From contig DAHWFG010000366.1 in the NCBI GenBank assembly GCA_027325115.1, positions 1 through 21,699 on the forward strand: a stretch of DNA of 21,699 nt. Reading direction: 5' to 3'. Within the stretch, counting starts at the first letter, position 1. Each line of letters starts with the position of its first letter. Source of the stretch: JAKBCQ01 sp021807585. Lineage in GTDB: Bacteria; Planctomycetota; Planctomycetia; Isosphaerales; Isosphaeraceae. Positions 1 through 8,187 of this stretch are shown one piece after another. Made by a program: the position numbers and the translations under genes. Under the pieces are notes generated by a model. It had not been told where the DNA came from. It did not search any database and saw nothing but the letters and a program-made list of their open reading frames with translations.

Positions 1-76
1 TTTACCGGTTTCGGCGCCGATTCACAAATAGAACCAGTATACGTTAAATATCTAGATGTCTGTTTGTTCTGATTGG

Positions 77-185
77 GAGGGCGAACCTCCCGGTGAGCCT
101 CTTCTCGTAAACTCAGGCGACCAGGCCGATTTATCGGTCAATAATCGCAAACATAATAATGCGGCTCACCAGGAGGTTCGCCCTC
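77..185. repeat. Long inverted repeat (REP-like hairpin)
   Basis: Two 23-bp arms at 77-99 and 163-185 are reverse complements with one mismatch (position 91 against 171). The left arm starts GAGGGCGAACCTCC and the right arm ends GGAGGTTCGCCCTC. The 63-bp spacer holds a smaller perfect hairpin, CCGAT-TT-ATCGG at 126-137. Translated on either strand, the arms give the peptide EGEPPGEP, typical of a mobile or high-copy repeat read through by spurious ORFs. I see no other copy in the window. The rest of 1-428 shows no convincing gene; it must contain the promoter of the downstream pair, but I could not place it with confidence. Confidence 0.7.
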
Positions 186-428
186 AAATCCCGTCGAATA
201 TGCGGCTTTCTTTCCGGATAGCCTCTCAGACATCTCCTCCACTGACTGGGCGCACTTAAGATTGTCGAGTATCCTTGAACTTAGATCGGCTCGAATCATC
301 GATGTCGATCGAGTTCGAGAGGAAAGAAGACCGGTCAATAGAACCGACGGCATTTAAATTCAGCGTATAAGAGTCGCCGATAAGAAGAATGCGGTTCATT
401 CTGAAAAGCGCTCGAGTTTTCGAACGGA

Positions 429-1583
429 ATGACGATGACCGATCGGGTTGAGGTCAAACCGAGCATTATTGAATGGGCGCTCGAGCGTTCAGGTGATCGT
501 CGGCAAATCGAGGCGAACTTTCCAAAAATCGATGAATGGCTTTCGGGGACGAGGCGACCGACCTTCAAGCAACTCGAAGATCTCGCTCAAGCCACGCTCA
601 CTCCATTCGGCTACTTTTTTTTGGACGAACCTCCCGATGAGAAACTTCCGATCCCGCTTTTTCGAACAATGGGCGATCAATCCAATCGCCGACCGAGCGC
701 CGAACTGCTCGAAACGTATTACACGATGGAGCGTCGACAAAGTTGGATGCGTGAATATCTAATTGATCTTGGACATAATAAATTACCGTACGTAGGTTCG
801 GCGAGTTTGAACGAAAGTCCAGTAAACATAGCATCGGATATTCGAAAGGTCTTTGATCTACCGGAGCTGTGGGCGTCGGGACGAACGAATTGGACCGATG
901 CGTTGCGGTTTTTCCGAGAGAGAATCGAGCAAGCGGGCGTTCTCGTGTTCGTGAACGGGATCTTGGGAAACAACACGCATCGAAAGTTGGACGTCGAAGA
1001 ATTTCGCGGATTCGTCGTCGTCGACGACTTTGCTCCGTTGGTCTTCGTTAACGGCGCCGACGCGAAATCTGCTCAGATGTTCACATTGGCTCATGAGCTG
1101 GCGCACGTTTGGTTTGGTAAGAGCGCGGCTTTTGATTTTAAGAGTCTTCAGCCCGCGGACGACCCGGTCGAGCGAGCTTGCGATCGAGTCGCCGCCGAGT
1201 TTTTAGTGCCGGAGAACGATCTTTTATCGGAGTGGAGTCGGGTGAAGGACCTCGATGATCGCTTTCAAAGACTGGCTCGTAAATATAAGGTGAGCGAAAT
1301 AGTCGCGGCGCGTCGCGCGCTTGATTTGAAACAAATTGATCATAAAGTATTCTTCGATTTTTATAATAAATATATTAGAATGGAGAAAGAAAAGTCGGGG
1401 GAATCCTCAGGAGGGGATTTTTATACGACTCAAAAAGGGCGTCTTGGGTCGAAATTTGCACTCGCGGTGATTCGCGCGGTCGCTTCGGGAGAATTGCTTT
1501 ACCGAGAGGCGTACCGTTTGACCGGGCTGAATTCTAAAACATACGAAGAATTCGCTTCCCGATTAAAATCACCCGGAGAATGA
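429..1583 (+). CDS. ImmA/IrrE-type metallopeptidase with N-terminal HTH-like region
   Basis: This 384-residue protein belongs to the ImmA/IrrE zinc-peptidase family. Such proteins cleave or regulate repressors, or act as the antitoxin-like partner of a PIN protein. The zinc motif HELAH is at residues 222-226 within TLAHELAHVWFG. The likely third ligand is Glu248, in the stretch ERACDRVAAEFLVP. Residues about 10-65 resemble a short XRE-like helix-turn-helix (EWLSGTRRPTFKQLEDLA) followed by the FGYFFLDEPP linker common in this architecture. The C-terminal part after about residue 300 is less characteristic. A second ATG at 435 is also possible, and no strong ribosome-binding site precedes either start. 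The stop codon overlaps the start of the PIN gene by 4 bp (ATGA), so the two are almost certainly co-translated. The family call is firm; the substrate is unknown. Confidence 0.9.
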   Translation: MTMTDRVEVKPSIIEWALERSGDRRQIEANFPKIDEWLSGTRRPTFKQLEDLAQATLTPFGYFFLDEPPDEKLPIPLFRTMGDQSNRRPSAELLETYYTMERRQSWMREYLIDLGHNKLPYVGSASLNESPVNIASDIRKVFDLPELWASGRTNWTDALRFFRERIEQAGVLVFVNGILGNNTHRKLDVEEFRGFVVVDDFAPLVFVNGADAKSAQMFTLAHELAHVWFGKSAAFDFKSLQPADDPVERACDRVAAEFLVPENDLLSEWSRVKDLDDRFQRLARKYKVSEIVAARRALDLKQIDHKVFFDFYNKYIRMEKEKSGESSGGDFYTTQKGRLGSKFALAVIRAVASGELLYREAYRLTGLNSKTYEEFASRLKSPGE

Positions 1584-2083
1584 TAATTATTATGATGCGG
1601 TTCTTGCTCGATACGAACGTGTTTATCGAGGCGTATCAAAGATACTACGCCTTCGATCTGATCCCGGCGTTTTGGGATTTATTGATCGGTAATGCGGAGG
1701 CCGGCTCGCTTTACACGATCGATAAAGTCGAATCGGAAATATCGAAAATGGACGACAAATTAAGTTTATGGTTCAAAAGTTATCCTGAAAAGTCTGTTTT
1801 AAAGACAGCAGACATTCATATTATTAATATTTATCGTCATATTATTAACCAAGTATCAAATGATTCCCAATATCGAGATTCCGCAAAATCGGAATTCGCC
1901 GCGGGCGCCGACGGTTGGCTTGTCGCGCTTGCTAAGACCCAATCGATGACTCTGGTTACGCAAGAGGTTTTCATTCCCGACTGCAGAAAGAGGGTTCCGA
2001 TTCCGAACATTTGCAGAGAGCACGACGTCGATTGTCTTGGAACTTTCGATATGATGCGCAAAATTGGAATTAAAATCACGTAA
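1580..2083 (+). CDS. DUF4411 family PIN-domain protein (putative toxin RNase)
   Basis: This protein of about 167 residues has the PIN-fold nuclease pattern: a first acidic residue in FLLDTNVFIEAY (Asp11), a second in KVESEIS (Glu51 or Glu53) and a third in GADGWLVALAK (Asp111). The spacing and the GADGWLVALAK stretch match DUF4411, a PIN subfamily often encoded directly after an ImmA/IrrE gene. By analogy it would be a metal-dependent ribonuclease toxin held in check by its partner, but no target can be read from the sequence. Its first ATG lies in the upstream stop (ATGA overlap). In-frame ATGs at 1592 and 1595 are alternative starts; GGAG at 1575-1578 is too close to the first and rather far from the others, so translation probably depends on coupling. 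Confidence 0.85.
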   Translation: MIIIMMRFLLDTNVFIEAYQRYYAFDLIPAFWDLLIGNAEAGSLYTIDKVESEISKMDDKLSLWFKSYPEKSVLKTADIHIINIYRHIINQVSNDSQYRDSAKSEFAAGADGWLVALAKTQSMTLVTQEVFIPDCRKRVPIPNICREHDVDCLGTFDMMRKIGIKIT

Positions 2084-2622
2084 TATTACATAATATAATG
2101 AATATAATAAATATAATGGACATTTTAGTTGTTTTAGCCATGTTGATGAGCCGTTTGAAACTGGGTTCAAAAAAATACTATTTTGATGTAAGATACGTCG
2201 ACATCGAGACGTCCGAGGTATTCAGGCGTCGGATTCGAATTCCGACGCGTGGTCGATCGGCTACTCCGATAAAGGATCGTTTCCTTGGATGTCGAAACGT
2301 CGACGCCGCGGCGTCTCATCCCTTCGAAAACCGGTTGATGACAATCATCATCAAAGTGATATCGGATCGTCCGTGACGCGCCGGCCCTCTGGTCAATCTT
2401 TCGCCGGTCGGAGATCGGCCCATTCGAGCCCTTATTTCGTTTCTCCGTGCCGATCCACGTCTCGAAAATCGACTTCGATTTGGTCGTGGTTTTCGTCTTC
2501 ATACTCAAGCGCTGTACGGATCGCGGATAAGTATCTCGACGGAAAGAGATAATACGTCTTTACGACTCCGACGGAACAAAAGCCTCTTCAAAAGTTAATC
2601 TCATTCAACTAGCGATGTCAAT
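2084..2622. other. Intergenic region with several palindromes, no convincing gene
   Basis: It opens with an AT-rich run (2084-2120). It then holds a perfect 8-bp hairpin GCGTCGGA-N7-TCCGACGC (2226-2248), a perfect 14-bp palindrome GACGCCGCGGCGTC (2302-2315) and a TTGATGA-N6-TCATCAA hairpin (about 2336-2355). None is followed by a T-tract. Open frames here are short, have no recognisable domain or good ribosome-binding site, and overlap each other on both strands. I read it as non-coding or decayed DNA between two convergent genes. Confidence 0.55.
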
Positions 2623-4266
2623 TTACTTGTGTTCCTGCCTCGTTACGATGGGAACGTAGCCGTGTTCCAGCCCTTTGGGCGGAGCGACGATTAGCGCGGG
2701 GTCGAGAGCGACGAGTTTTCCCCGGGTCGGCGGGGGCATGTAATCGCGATCGATCGGCCAATTCGCGTGGATCTTCTCCACAAAAGCTTGAAGCGCGGCT
2801 TTTTTGGATTCGTCCCAGTGGTATTGCCGAAATGACGGCTGATCGATAAATCGATACCACGAATAAGTGACGATCGAACCGTCGGCGAGGGTCGCGCGGA
2901 ACGGGCCCGCCTTGGCGCCGGGTGATGTCCACGCGCCCGAAGTCGGCGATGTGTACGGATTCCCGGCTTTCGCCGTGGGGAACTCCTGTCGTTTCAATTC
3001 GGTCTCGTCGGGAACCTCCGTGATCGACACCGCAACGCGTTCTTCGCCGACCTCTTTGTAATACATGGGGAACGTTCCCTTCGCGCTGATCTCGCTTGCA
3101 GCCCACTCCAATCCCCAAACGTCCCCCTCAAAGACTTTGGTGTCAAAAACCTTCTCGACCCGAGCGATCCGCTTGCCCGCCTGATCGTAGCGCGTGGTGT
3201 TTGTCGTGAGCTTCGATTTCCAGGCGCCTTTCGAGTCGAAGCGACCCGACGCAACGGGTCCTCCGTTTCGCCATGTCTTGAATTGATTGTATAATGCGGC
3301 TTTGGAGTAGTAGGTGACGTCTTGTACCAGGTACGAACGCCCTTGTCGATCGACAGGGAATTGGAGTTTGGGGATCTTGGAATAAACAACGCCTTGTCGA
3401 TCTTTGGCGTCGAATCGCGGGACGGTGTTGATCTCCATGGCGCCTCCTCCCATGATTCCAGGACGTGCGTCGAGGCCTCGACCGTGGAGGAAGGGCTCGT
3501 TGAAGAGCTTGCCGATTTTGCTCCAGGTTTCGGGGATGTAATACGCGATCGGTCCTTTGAAATTCGCCGTGCTGAGGAAGCACGTCCAGCTTTGGTCGCC
3601 GGTGGGGGGATCGGTTTGGGTGGGATCGGTAAACGGCAACGCCATCCAGGTATAGCCGAGGAACTCGCCGTCGGGGTTTCCCTGAAACGGCAAGGCGTCG
3701 GGCGGAATGAGGAGCCGGTTGCTTAGCTGGGCGATTCCCAGGCGGTTATCGGGGAGAGCCTGATCGCTGTAAAAGAATGACCAGCCCGGTGATCCGATCT
3801 CATAATCATAACATTGGGGCGTAGCGTTCATGCTGAATTTTGGGGGGCCGTAGCGAAAATGGTTGCCGGCCCAATAGCCGAGCCCTCCTTCGACGGTCTG
3901 GAACACGCTGTCCCATGTCGGTCCTCGCTCGCGCCACGTTCGCGCCAGGGTTCCCTTGGGAGCGAGCGGTTTATCCTTGTTGTCGGAGTTATCGGGAGTG
4001 ATCCAGGCGCTCGCCAGGCCGATCTGAAAGCCGGCGATCGGTCGATCGATCAACGGCCAGACCGCCGAATAGAAACCCATTCCCGCGCTGAACTCGGCTC
4101 GATCGGGGGGACGAGACGCACTGAACCCGATATATCCGTGAAGGCCGTCGGAACGTTCGACGATCTTGGCGCCGCGATTCGGCTCGGCGTCTTTCGGATC
4201 TTGCGCCGGGGACGGCGAGGAAACGAGGGCGAATGCGAGGATGAAGATCGCCAATCTTGATTTCAT
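2623..4266 (-). CDS. Secreted protein of unknown function
   Basis: This is a 547-residue protein starting at MKSRLAIFIL. An upstream in-frame ATG at 4293 would add nine residues, but the 4266 start is preceded by GAGG at short spacing and places a clean Sec signal peptide at the N-terminus: basic Lys-Ser-Arg, a hydrophobic core, and likely cleavage after SSPSPAQ near residue 22. The mature part is rich in Trp, Tyr, Gly and Pro with no transmembrane segment, suggesting a periplasmic or extracellular beta-rich protein. It contains phrases such as GFYSAVWPLIDRP and TYYSKAALYNQFKTW. I do not recognise the family. It is monocistronic, with the neighbouring ORFs belonging to other units, and I see no terminator after its stop. 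Confidence 0.85.
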   Translation of the reverse strand: MKSRLAIFILAFALVSSPSPAQDPKDAEPNRGAKIVERSDGLHGYIGFSASRPPDRAEFSAGMGFYSAVWPLIDRPIAGFQIGLASAWITPDNSDNKDKPLAPKGTLARTWRERGPTWDSVFQTVEGGLGYWAGNHFRYGPPKFSMNATPQCYDYEIGSPGWSFFYSDQALPDNRLGIAQLSNRLLIPPDALPFQGNPDGEFLGYTWMALPFTDPTQTDPPTGDQSWTCFLSTANFKGPIAYYIPETWSKIGKLFNEPFLHGRGLDARPGIMGGGAMEINTVPRFDAKDRQGVVYSKIPKLQFPVDRQGRSYLVQDVTYYSKAALYNQFKTWRNGGPVASGRFDSKGAWKSKLTTNTTRYDQAGKRIARVEKVFDTKVFEGDVWGLEWAASEISAKGTFPMYYKEVGEERVAVSITEVPDETELKRQEFPTAKAGNPYTSPTSGAWTSPGAKAGPFRATLADGSIVTYSWYRFIDQPSFRQYHWDESKKAALQAFVEKIHANWPIDRDYMPPPTRGKLVALDPALIVAPPKGLEHGYVPIVTRQEHK

Positions 4267-4355
4267 AAGGCCTCGAAAATGCTGGTGAATCATCTCGTTT
4301 TGAAAGCCGCGCCGATCGCCTCGAACGTGAGAAAAAGAGCGATCTTTAGAATCTC

Positions 4356-4582
4356 GTAAACCTTCAGCCGATTCCAGCGATTTTTGGCGGCAAGGAAGGT
4401 CGATTTCCCGATTTCAGATCAGTCCGAATCGCATCGAGAACCGCCAAGATAGGATTGTACCCGCATTGCTTCAACGTCCGAAATACACTCATCAAAACCG
4501 ACTGTGTTTCCGCGCCGGCGTCGCCGCCGTTCGCTTCACTGTTCTTTCTCATGATCACCGCCGGACGGATCTCCCGATCGGC
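4356..4582 (-). mobile_element. IS66 remnant: transposase C-terminus plus element end
   Basis: The minus strand encodes ADREIRPAVIMRKNS, then GGDAGAETQSVLMSVFRTLK and CGYNPILAVLDAIR, the conserved C-terminal tail of IS66 TnpC transposases. Everything upstream of the ADREIRP motif is missing, so it is a non-functional fragment. The segment begins at 4356 with GTAA, the terminal tetranucleotide of IS66-family inverted repeats, so this is probably the true right end of the element. The segment matches 5991-6226 in the same orientation with about a dozen mismatches over some 200 aligned bases, plus a 9-bp tandem duplication (TTTCAGCGA) present only in the other copy. Unlike that copy, this one keeps Cys instead of a stop after FRTLKQ. 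Confidence 0.85.
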
Positions 4583-4945
4583 CAGGGGATCGAATCGACT
4601 GGAGAGTCAATCATGATACCAGAGTTGATTTCAATGATTCATTTGTCGATCGGGTGAAGGGACGTGCGAATCACGCCGGTCCGAAGGGCGAACTGAGACC
4701 TAAACCCTCACAAATCCGGGGTTTAGGCAGTTAGACGGAGGATTTCGGGAAGCGATCAAAATCTAGGTGTCGATGATCCGGGGATGGGAGAACTCGTCGA
4801 GCATCAACAGACAAGAATTACATCATGTTACTATTGCTTGCCTGCTCGACCCCTCACCCGGCCTTCGGACGACCTCTCCCTCCGCGCGTGGTTCTAATTG
4901 ACCTCGATCCGAGGGAACTCCTCCGCTCGGCATCGACGGTATGAC
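4583..4945. other. Intergenic region with one hairpin
   Basis: No gene is apparent. A perfect 9-bp stem, CCTAAACCC (4699-4707) with GGGTTTAGG (4719-4727), encloses an 11-base loop. It lacks an adjacent T-run on either strand, so its role as a terminator is doubtful. The stretch around 4845-4885 (CCCCTCACCCGGCC followed by TTCGGACGACCTCTCCC) looks like dispersed-repeat DNA, but only one copy is in the window. Confidence 0.5.
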
Positions 4946-5965
4946 TTAATTCCGATCCGACGCGGATTGATCGATCAATTCCCGCCAACTCTGCGCGGTG
5001 AGAATCCGTTCGGTCATCGTTTCGAGCCGGTCGAGGTTGTCGATCGCGTCGATCGCGGCGCGGATTGAAGCGTCGGCTTTGCCGAATCGAACTTCGGCGA
5101 GGCGAAGCAAGATCCGCCGAGCCTCGGCGATCTTTCCCTTTTCAAGGCCCTCCTCTCGGCCCTCCTCTCGGCCCTCCTCTCGGCCCTTCTTGAGTCCCTC
5201 ATCGCGGCCCACCTCTCGGCCTTCCTCTCGGCCCACCTCTCGGCCCTTCTTGAGTCCCTCATCGCGGCCCTTTTGGAGCCCCTCTTTGAGCCCTTCGCCG
5301 TGCACCAATTTGTAATACGAAGACTCTTTCAGTTCGGTCATGCTCTTGAGCCCCTTGCGAAATTGTTGAATCGTCGCTTCATCCAACCGAAGGCCCGCCA
5401 AGACGAGCGTCATCTCCATGATTATACGCGCCGTCGACTCGTCAGTCTCGCTCGAAAGCCGCGAATCGACGCGGTGAACGATCTCGGGCAGATCGTTCAC
5501 CGGAGCGTTCGCCGCGGCCGCCAACGGCATCACCCAAATGTTCCCGGATAAAAGCGGCTCGACGGGTAACATCCACACGCGAATCACCTCGTAATTAAAC
5601 AAAAGCACGCGTTTACCACGGATCGTGTGATCGACCACTCCCGTCAGTTCGTCGAAATCGGCTCGGGGATGCAAAAGAAGCGCAAAGCTTTGAACATACC
5701 GTTTCTGAGCGAAACCAATGATCACGTTATATCTTAATATCCGTTCGGGAAGCTCGTAATCGCGCGTCGATTGAAATTCCATGTGAACGAGATGAGGTTC
5801 CGAAGATTCGAGGAGAAGGATCTTGTCGGCGTCGAGCGAGAACGTCGAGAGATCGGTGTTGAGAATCCCGATCGGCCCCTCGACCTTGATTCCCAGCAAT
5901 TCAAGCCACGCCGCGGGATCGCGCTCAACCAATTCCTTCATCACGATGTCGTACTTTTTGGCCAC
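4946..5965 (-). CDS. Rpn-family recombination-promoting nuclease/putative transposase
   Basis: This 339-residue protein starts with GTG at 5965, preceded by AGGAG at good spacing. The N-terminal half has the PD-(D/E)XK nuclease pattern of Rpn (RpnA-like) proteins: an acidic residue in SLDADKILLLE (about residue 47), then HMEFQS with Glu63 and Gln65. Proteins of this family have been linked to recA-independent DNA exchange and also proposed as phage-defence or toxin-like nucleases. Residues about 225-278 form a charged helix made of tetrapeptides such as GREE, GREV, GRDE and GLKK. A C-terminal domain (about 280-330, EARRILLRLAEVRFGKA) resembles the DUF4351-type tail. The gene lies between two IS66 remnants in the same orientation; the end of the right remnant is only 25 bp upstream of the GTG and could influence transcription. 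Confidence 0.85.
   Translation of the reverse strand: MAKKYDIVMKELVERDPAAWLELLGIKVEGPIGILNTDLSTFSLDADKILLLESSEPHLVHMEFQSTRDYELPERILRYNVIIGFAQKRYVQSFALLLHPRADFDELTGVVDHTIRGKRVLLFNYEVIRVWMLPVEPLLSGNIWVMPLAAAANAPVNDLPEIVHRVDSRLSSETDESTARIIMEMTLVLAGLRLDEATIQQFRKGLKSMTELKESSYYKLVHGEGLKEGLQKGRDEGLKKGREVGREEGREVGRDEGLKKGREEGREEGREEGLEKGKIAEARRILLRLAEVRFGKADASIRAAIDAIDNLDRLETMTERILTAQSWRELIDQSASDRN
5135..5293 (-). repeat. In-frame 12-bp tandem repeat inside the Rpn gene
   Basis: Roughly a dozen tandem 12-bp units encode four-residue blocks of the form Gly-(Arg/Leu)-(charged)2. On top of this, a 35-bp block is exactly duplicated 60 bp apart (5176-5210 and 5236-5270), showing a 60-bp expansion of five units. 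Since every unit is a multiple of three, expansion and contraction keep the reading frame and change only helix length. Confidence 0.9.
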
Positions 5966-5990
5966 GAGAGATCTCCTGGTTTGAAAAGCC

Positions 5991-6742
5991 GTAAGACTTC
6001 AGCCGATTTCAGCGATTTCAGCGATTTTTGGCGGCAAGGAAGGTCGATTTCTTGTTTTCAGATCATTCCGAATCGCATCGAGAACCGCCAAGATAGGATT
6101 GTACCCTCATTGCTTCAATGTCCGAAATACACTCATCAAAACCGATTGTGTTTCCGCGCCGGCGTCGCCGCCGATCGCATCACTGTTCTTTCTGATCATC
6201 ACAGCCGGACGGATCTCCCGATCGGCATGATTATTATCCGACGGTACGTCGATATGATCCAGGAAGGTGAACCTTTCTGATTCGTGACGCCGCAGCCGTT
6301 TTACCAAGCGTCGCACGTGCTTGTCCCGATAACGTTGTTCCAAAAGGTCATGCAGCCTTTTCTGCAACTGTCCACGTTTTAATGCGAATCGCTTCTCGGG
6401 CAATCCCGGTCGACGCTTGCTTAGGCGTATGGAATCTCGGAACAGTCGCTTCAAGAGCTTGGAAAACTCAGGCCGGCCGTCACCGGGATTGTGATCATGT
6501 TGGGTATGCTTCAAATCGCGCAGCAGGCGCGGTAGGCATTTCTGCTTCCGCTCGCAGACGACCGTGTTGTAGGCGCCCCAAAAGTCGATTACCAACACTC
6601 CGGCGAGCTCTTTTTTGAAAAATCGCTTCAACGCCGGACTTCCCCGCCGTCGGTCGATCATATAATAGGTGGCATCCTTTGATGTGAAACACCCCAACCA
6701 ATGAGTCTCGCCGTCGACCCGCCGGCCGGTTTCGTCGGCGAC
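5991..6742 (-). pseudogene. IS66 transposase, N-terminally truncated, with premature stop
   Basis: The C-terminal half of an IS66 TnpC transposase is recognisable: ADETGRRVDGETHWL with the first catalytic Asp, TYYMIDRRRGSPALKRFF, DFWGAY with the second Asp, KQKCLPRLLRDL, and NNHADREIRPAVMIRKNS near the third catalytic site. The Glu expected after NxA in this family is Asp in both IS66 copies of this window. The N-terminal part (zinc finger and leucine-zipper region) is missing; homology starts at about 6742 just beyond the tolC-like gene. After FRTLKQ a TGC codon has become TGA, ending the protein early compared with the 4356-4582 copy. The GTAA at 5991 marks the likely element end. An open frame extends to 6817 from a TTG overlapping the tolC-like stop, but those first residues do not look like IS66 and the frame is probably not translated as a transposase. 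Confidence 0.85.
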
Positions 6743-6813
6743 TCGCCCCGCCGGGTGAGGCCTTCCGAATTGATTCCGCCTCTCGCTGATCAAAATCAGT
6801 AAGAAATCGAATA

Positions 6814-8187
6814 TCAAAGTTCTCCGATCGCTCGACGAAGCCGGAAATCGGCGAGTATCGAATCATACAAGGCATTGTAATAATTATCATAACTTTGAAT
6901 ACGGAGCGTCTCGGCGTCGAGAACCTCGGTGTTCGTCCCGCGTTGTTGGATATACCGCGACCGCGCGACGCGGAGGTTCTCCTCGGCCTGTTCGATCGCG
7001 CTCCGCGTCACCGGGATTCGCCTGCGCGTTTCATCGAGATTGAGCCACGCCGATCGGACCTCGAGCGCGATCGACGCCGCGAGATCGGCTTGTCGGCTCT
7101 TCGTCGCGGCGCCTCGGCGCTCGGTCGCGAGCGCTCGCTGCCGCGATCGACCCCCGTCGAACGGCGTCCACGCCACCAAAAACGACGCCACGCCGAAATC
7201 CTGAACGGGTAATATCCTTGTATTCTGATAAATGTTCGCGACGATGAACGACGCCTGCGGACGCGTCGCGGCGCGTTCGGCCGCCGACTGCGAGAATTGA
7301 GCCCTCGCCTGCTCGGAAAGCCCCGCGAGCTCGGATCGATTGCGAAACGCGACGTCGATCAGGCGCCGCAACTCGGGCTCGTTCACGGGCGCCGCGCGAT
7401 CGGCCGTCGGATCGGTTTCAATCTTGAGAGCCTCGTCCTCGGTCGGCAGAGGCATGCTTCGTACGAGATTGACCGCGAGATCGTCGAGCGGAACGACGGT
7501 GTTCATCGGTCGACATAAATAGCGATTATATGTGGCCCACGCCAGATCGAGAGTGTTGCGAACCTGGATCTCTCGTTGCCGAGCGTTCGCGAGCGCCGTT
7601 CGCGCCGCGAGCAGATCGTTGCGAATGCCGCGACCGTTTTTCACCAGATTGTCGACGTCTCGGGTTTGCGCCGCGAGGCTGACGACGTTGCTCCGCGCGA
7701 CCGCGACCGAACGCCCCGATCGGAGAACGCCGATGTACGCCTGAGCCACGTCGAATTTGAGGTCGAGCGTCGTCGACGTTTCCTCGGCGCGGGCCGCGTT
7801 CACCTCGGCGCGATTCTGATAGATCGTGTTGAGAATCCGTCCCCCCGTGTACAGCGGAACCGTTCCCGCAACGGCCGAAAGCATGAACATGTTATTCGTT
7901 CCTCCTCCTTTGCCCGCGCCTCCTCCGGTCGCGGACGAGGGGAAGATCGAATTGGTGAGGAACGTCGGCGAGTTGACGGTTTGGATCTGCGGCAGCCGCG
8001 CGGCTTTGGAGGATTTGAGGTCGTGTCCCGCGGCCTCGGCGGAGTGTCGGGTCGCTTCAAGGCGTTGATCGACCGAGACCGCGATCCGCCACGCCTCGGA
8101 GAGATCCTCTCCCCGGCATGTCGATCGCGCGGCGACGACGAGCGCGATCGCGGTGATGATCCGGAAAACCGGTTGATTCGACGGCAT
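6814..8187 (-). CDS. TolC-family outer-membrane efflux protein
   Basis: This 457-residue protein forms the outer-membrane channel of the efflux system encoded upstream. The chosen start (MPSNQPVFRI) is preceded by GGGAGAG at proper spacing and yields a signal peptide (hydrophobic ITAIALVVAARST, cleavage near residue 26). An earlier in-frame ATG at 8331 would add 48 residues of unlikely composition. The body shows the two-repeat alpha-helical barrel pattern of OEP/TolC proteins: EAWRIAVSVDQRLEATRHSA, then LYTGGRILNTI, and in the second half FRNRSELAGLSEQARAQ, PFDGGRSRQRALA and SRYIQQRGTNTEVLDAETL. The paired TGGR and DGGR glycine motifs are typical. It is the last gene of the operon, 175 bp after the MFS gene. 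A weak stem lies just past the stop. Confidence 0.9.
   Translation of the reverse strand: MPSNQPVFRIITAIALVVAARSTCRGEDLSEAWRIAVSVDQRLEATRHSAEAAGHDLKSSKAARLPQIQTVNSPTFLTNSIFPSSATGGGAGKGGGTNNMFMLSAVAGTVPLYTGGRILNTIYQNRAEVNAARAEETSTTLDLKFDVAQAYIGVLRSGRSVAVARSNVVSLAAQTRDVDNLVKNGRGIRNDLLAARTALANARQREIQVRNTLDLAWATYNRYLCRPMNTVVPLDDLAVNLVRSMPLPTEDEALKIETDPTADRAAPVNEPELRRLIDVAFRNRSELAGLSEQARAQFSQSAAERAATRPQASFIVANIYQNTRILPVQDFGVASFLVAWTPFDGGRSRQRALATERRGAATKSRQADLAASIALEVRSAWLNLDETRRRIPVTRSAIEQAEENLRVARSRYIQQRGTNTEVLDAETLRIQSYDNYYNALYDSILADFRLRRAIGEL

Noticed and set aside
2098..2376. Possible 92-residue gene
   Set aside because: No domain, no good ribosome-binding site, starts in an AT-rich run, and is overlapped by equally poor frames on the other strand.
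5135..5293. CRISPR-like periodic repeats
   Set aside because: The units are 12 bp, contiguous, without unique spacers, and coding in frame within the Rpn protein.
6107..6817. Functional 236-residue transposase gene
   Set aside because: It lacks the N-terminal half, begins at a TTG overlapping the neighbouring stop, and ends at a nonsense change; only a remnant of IS66.
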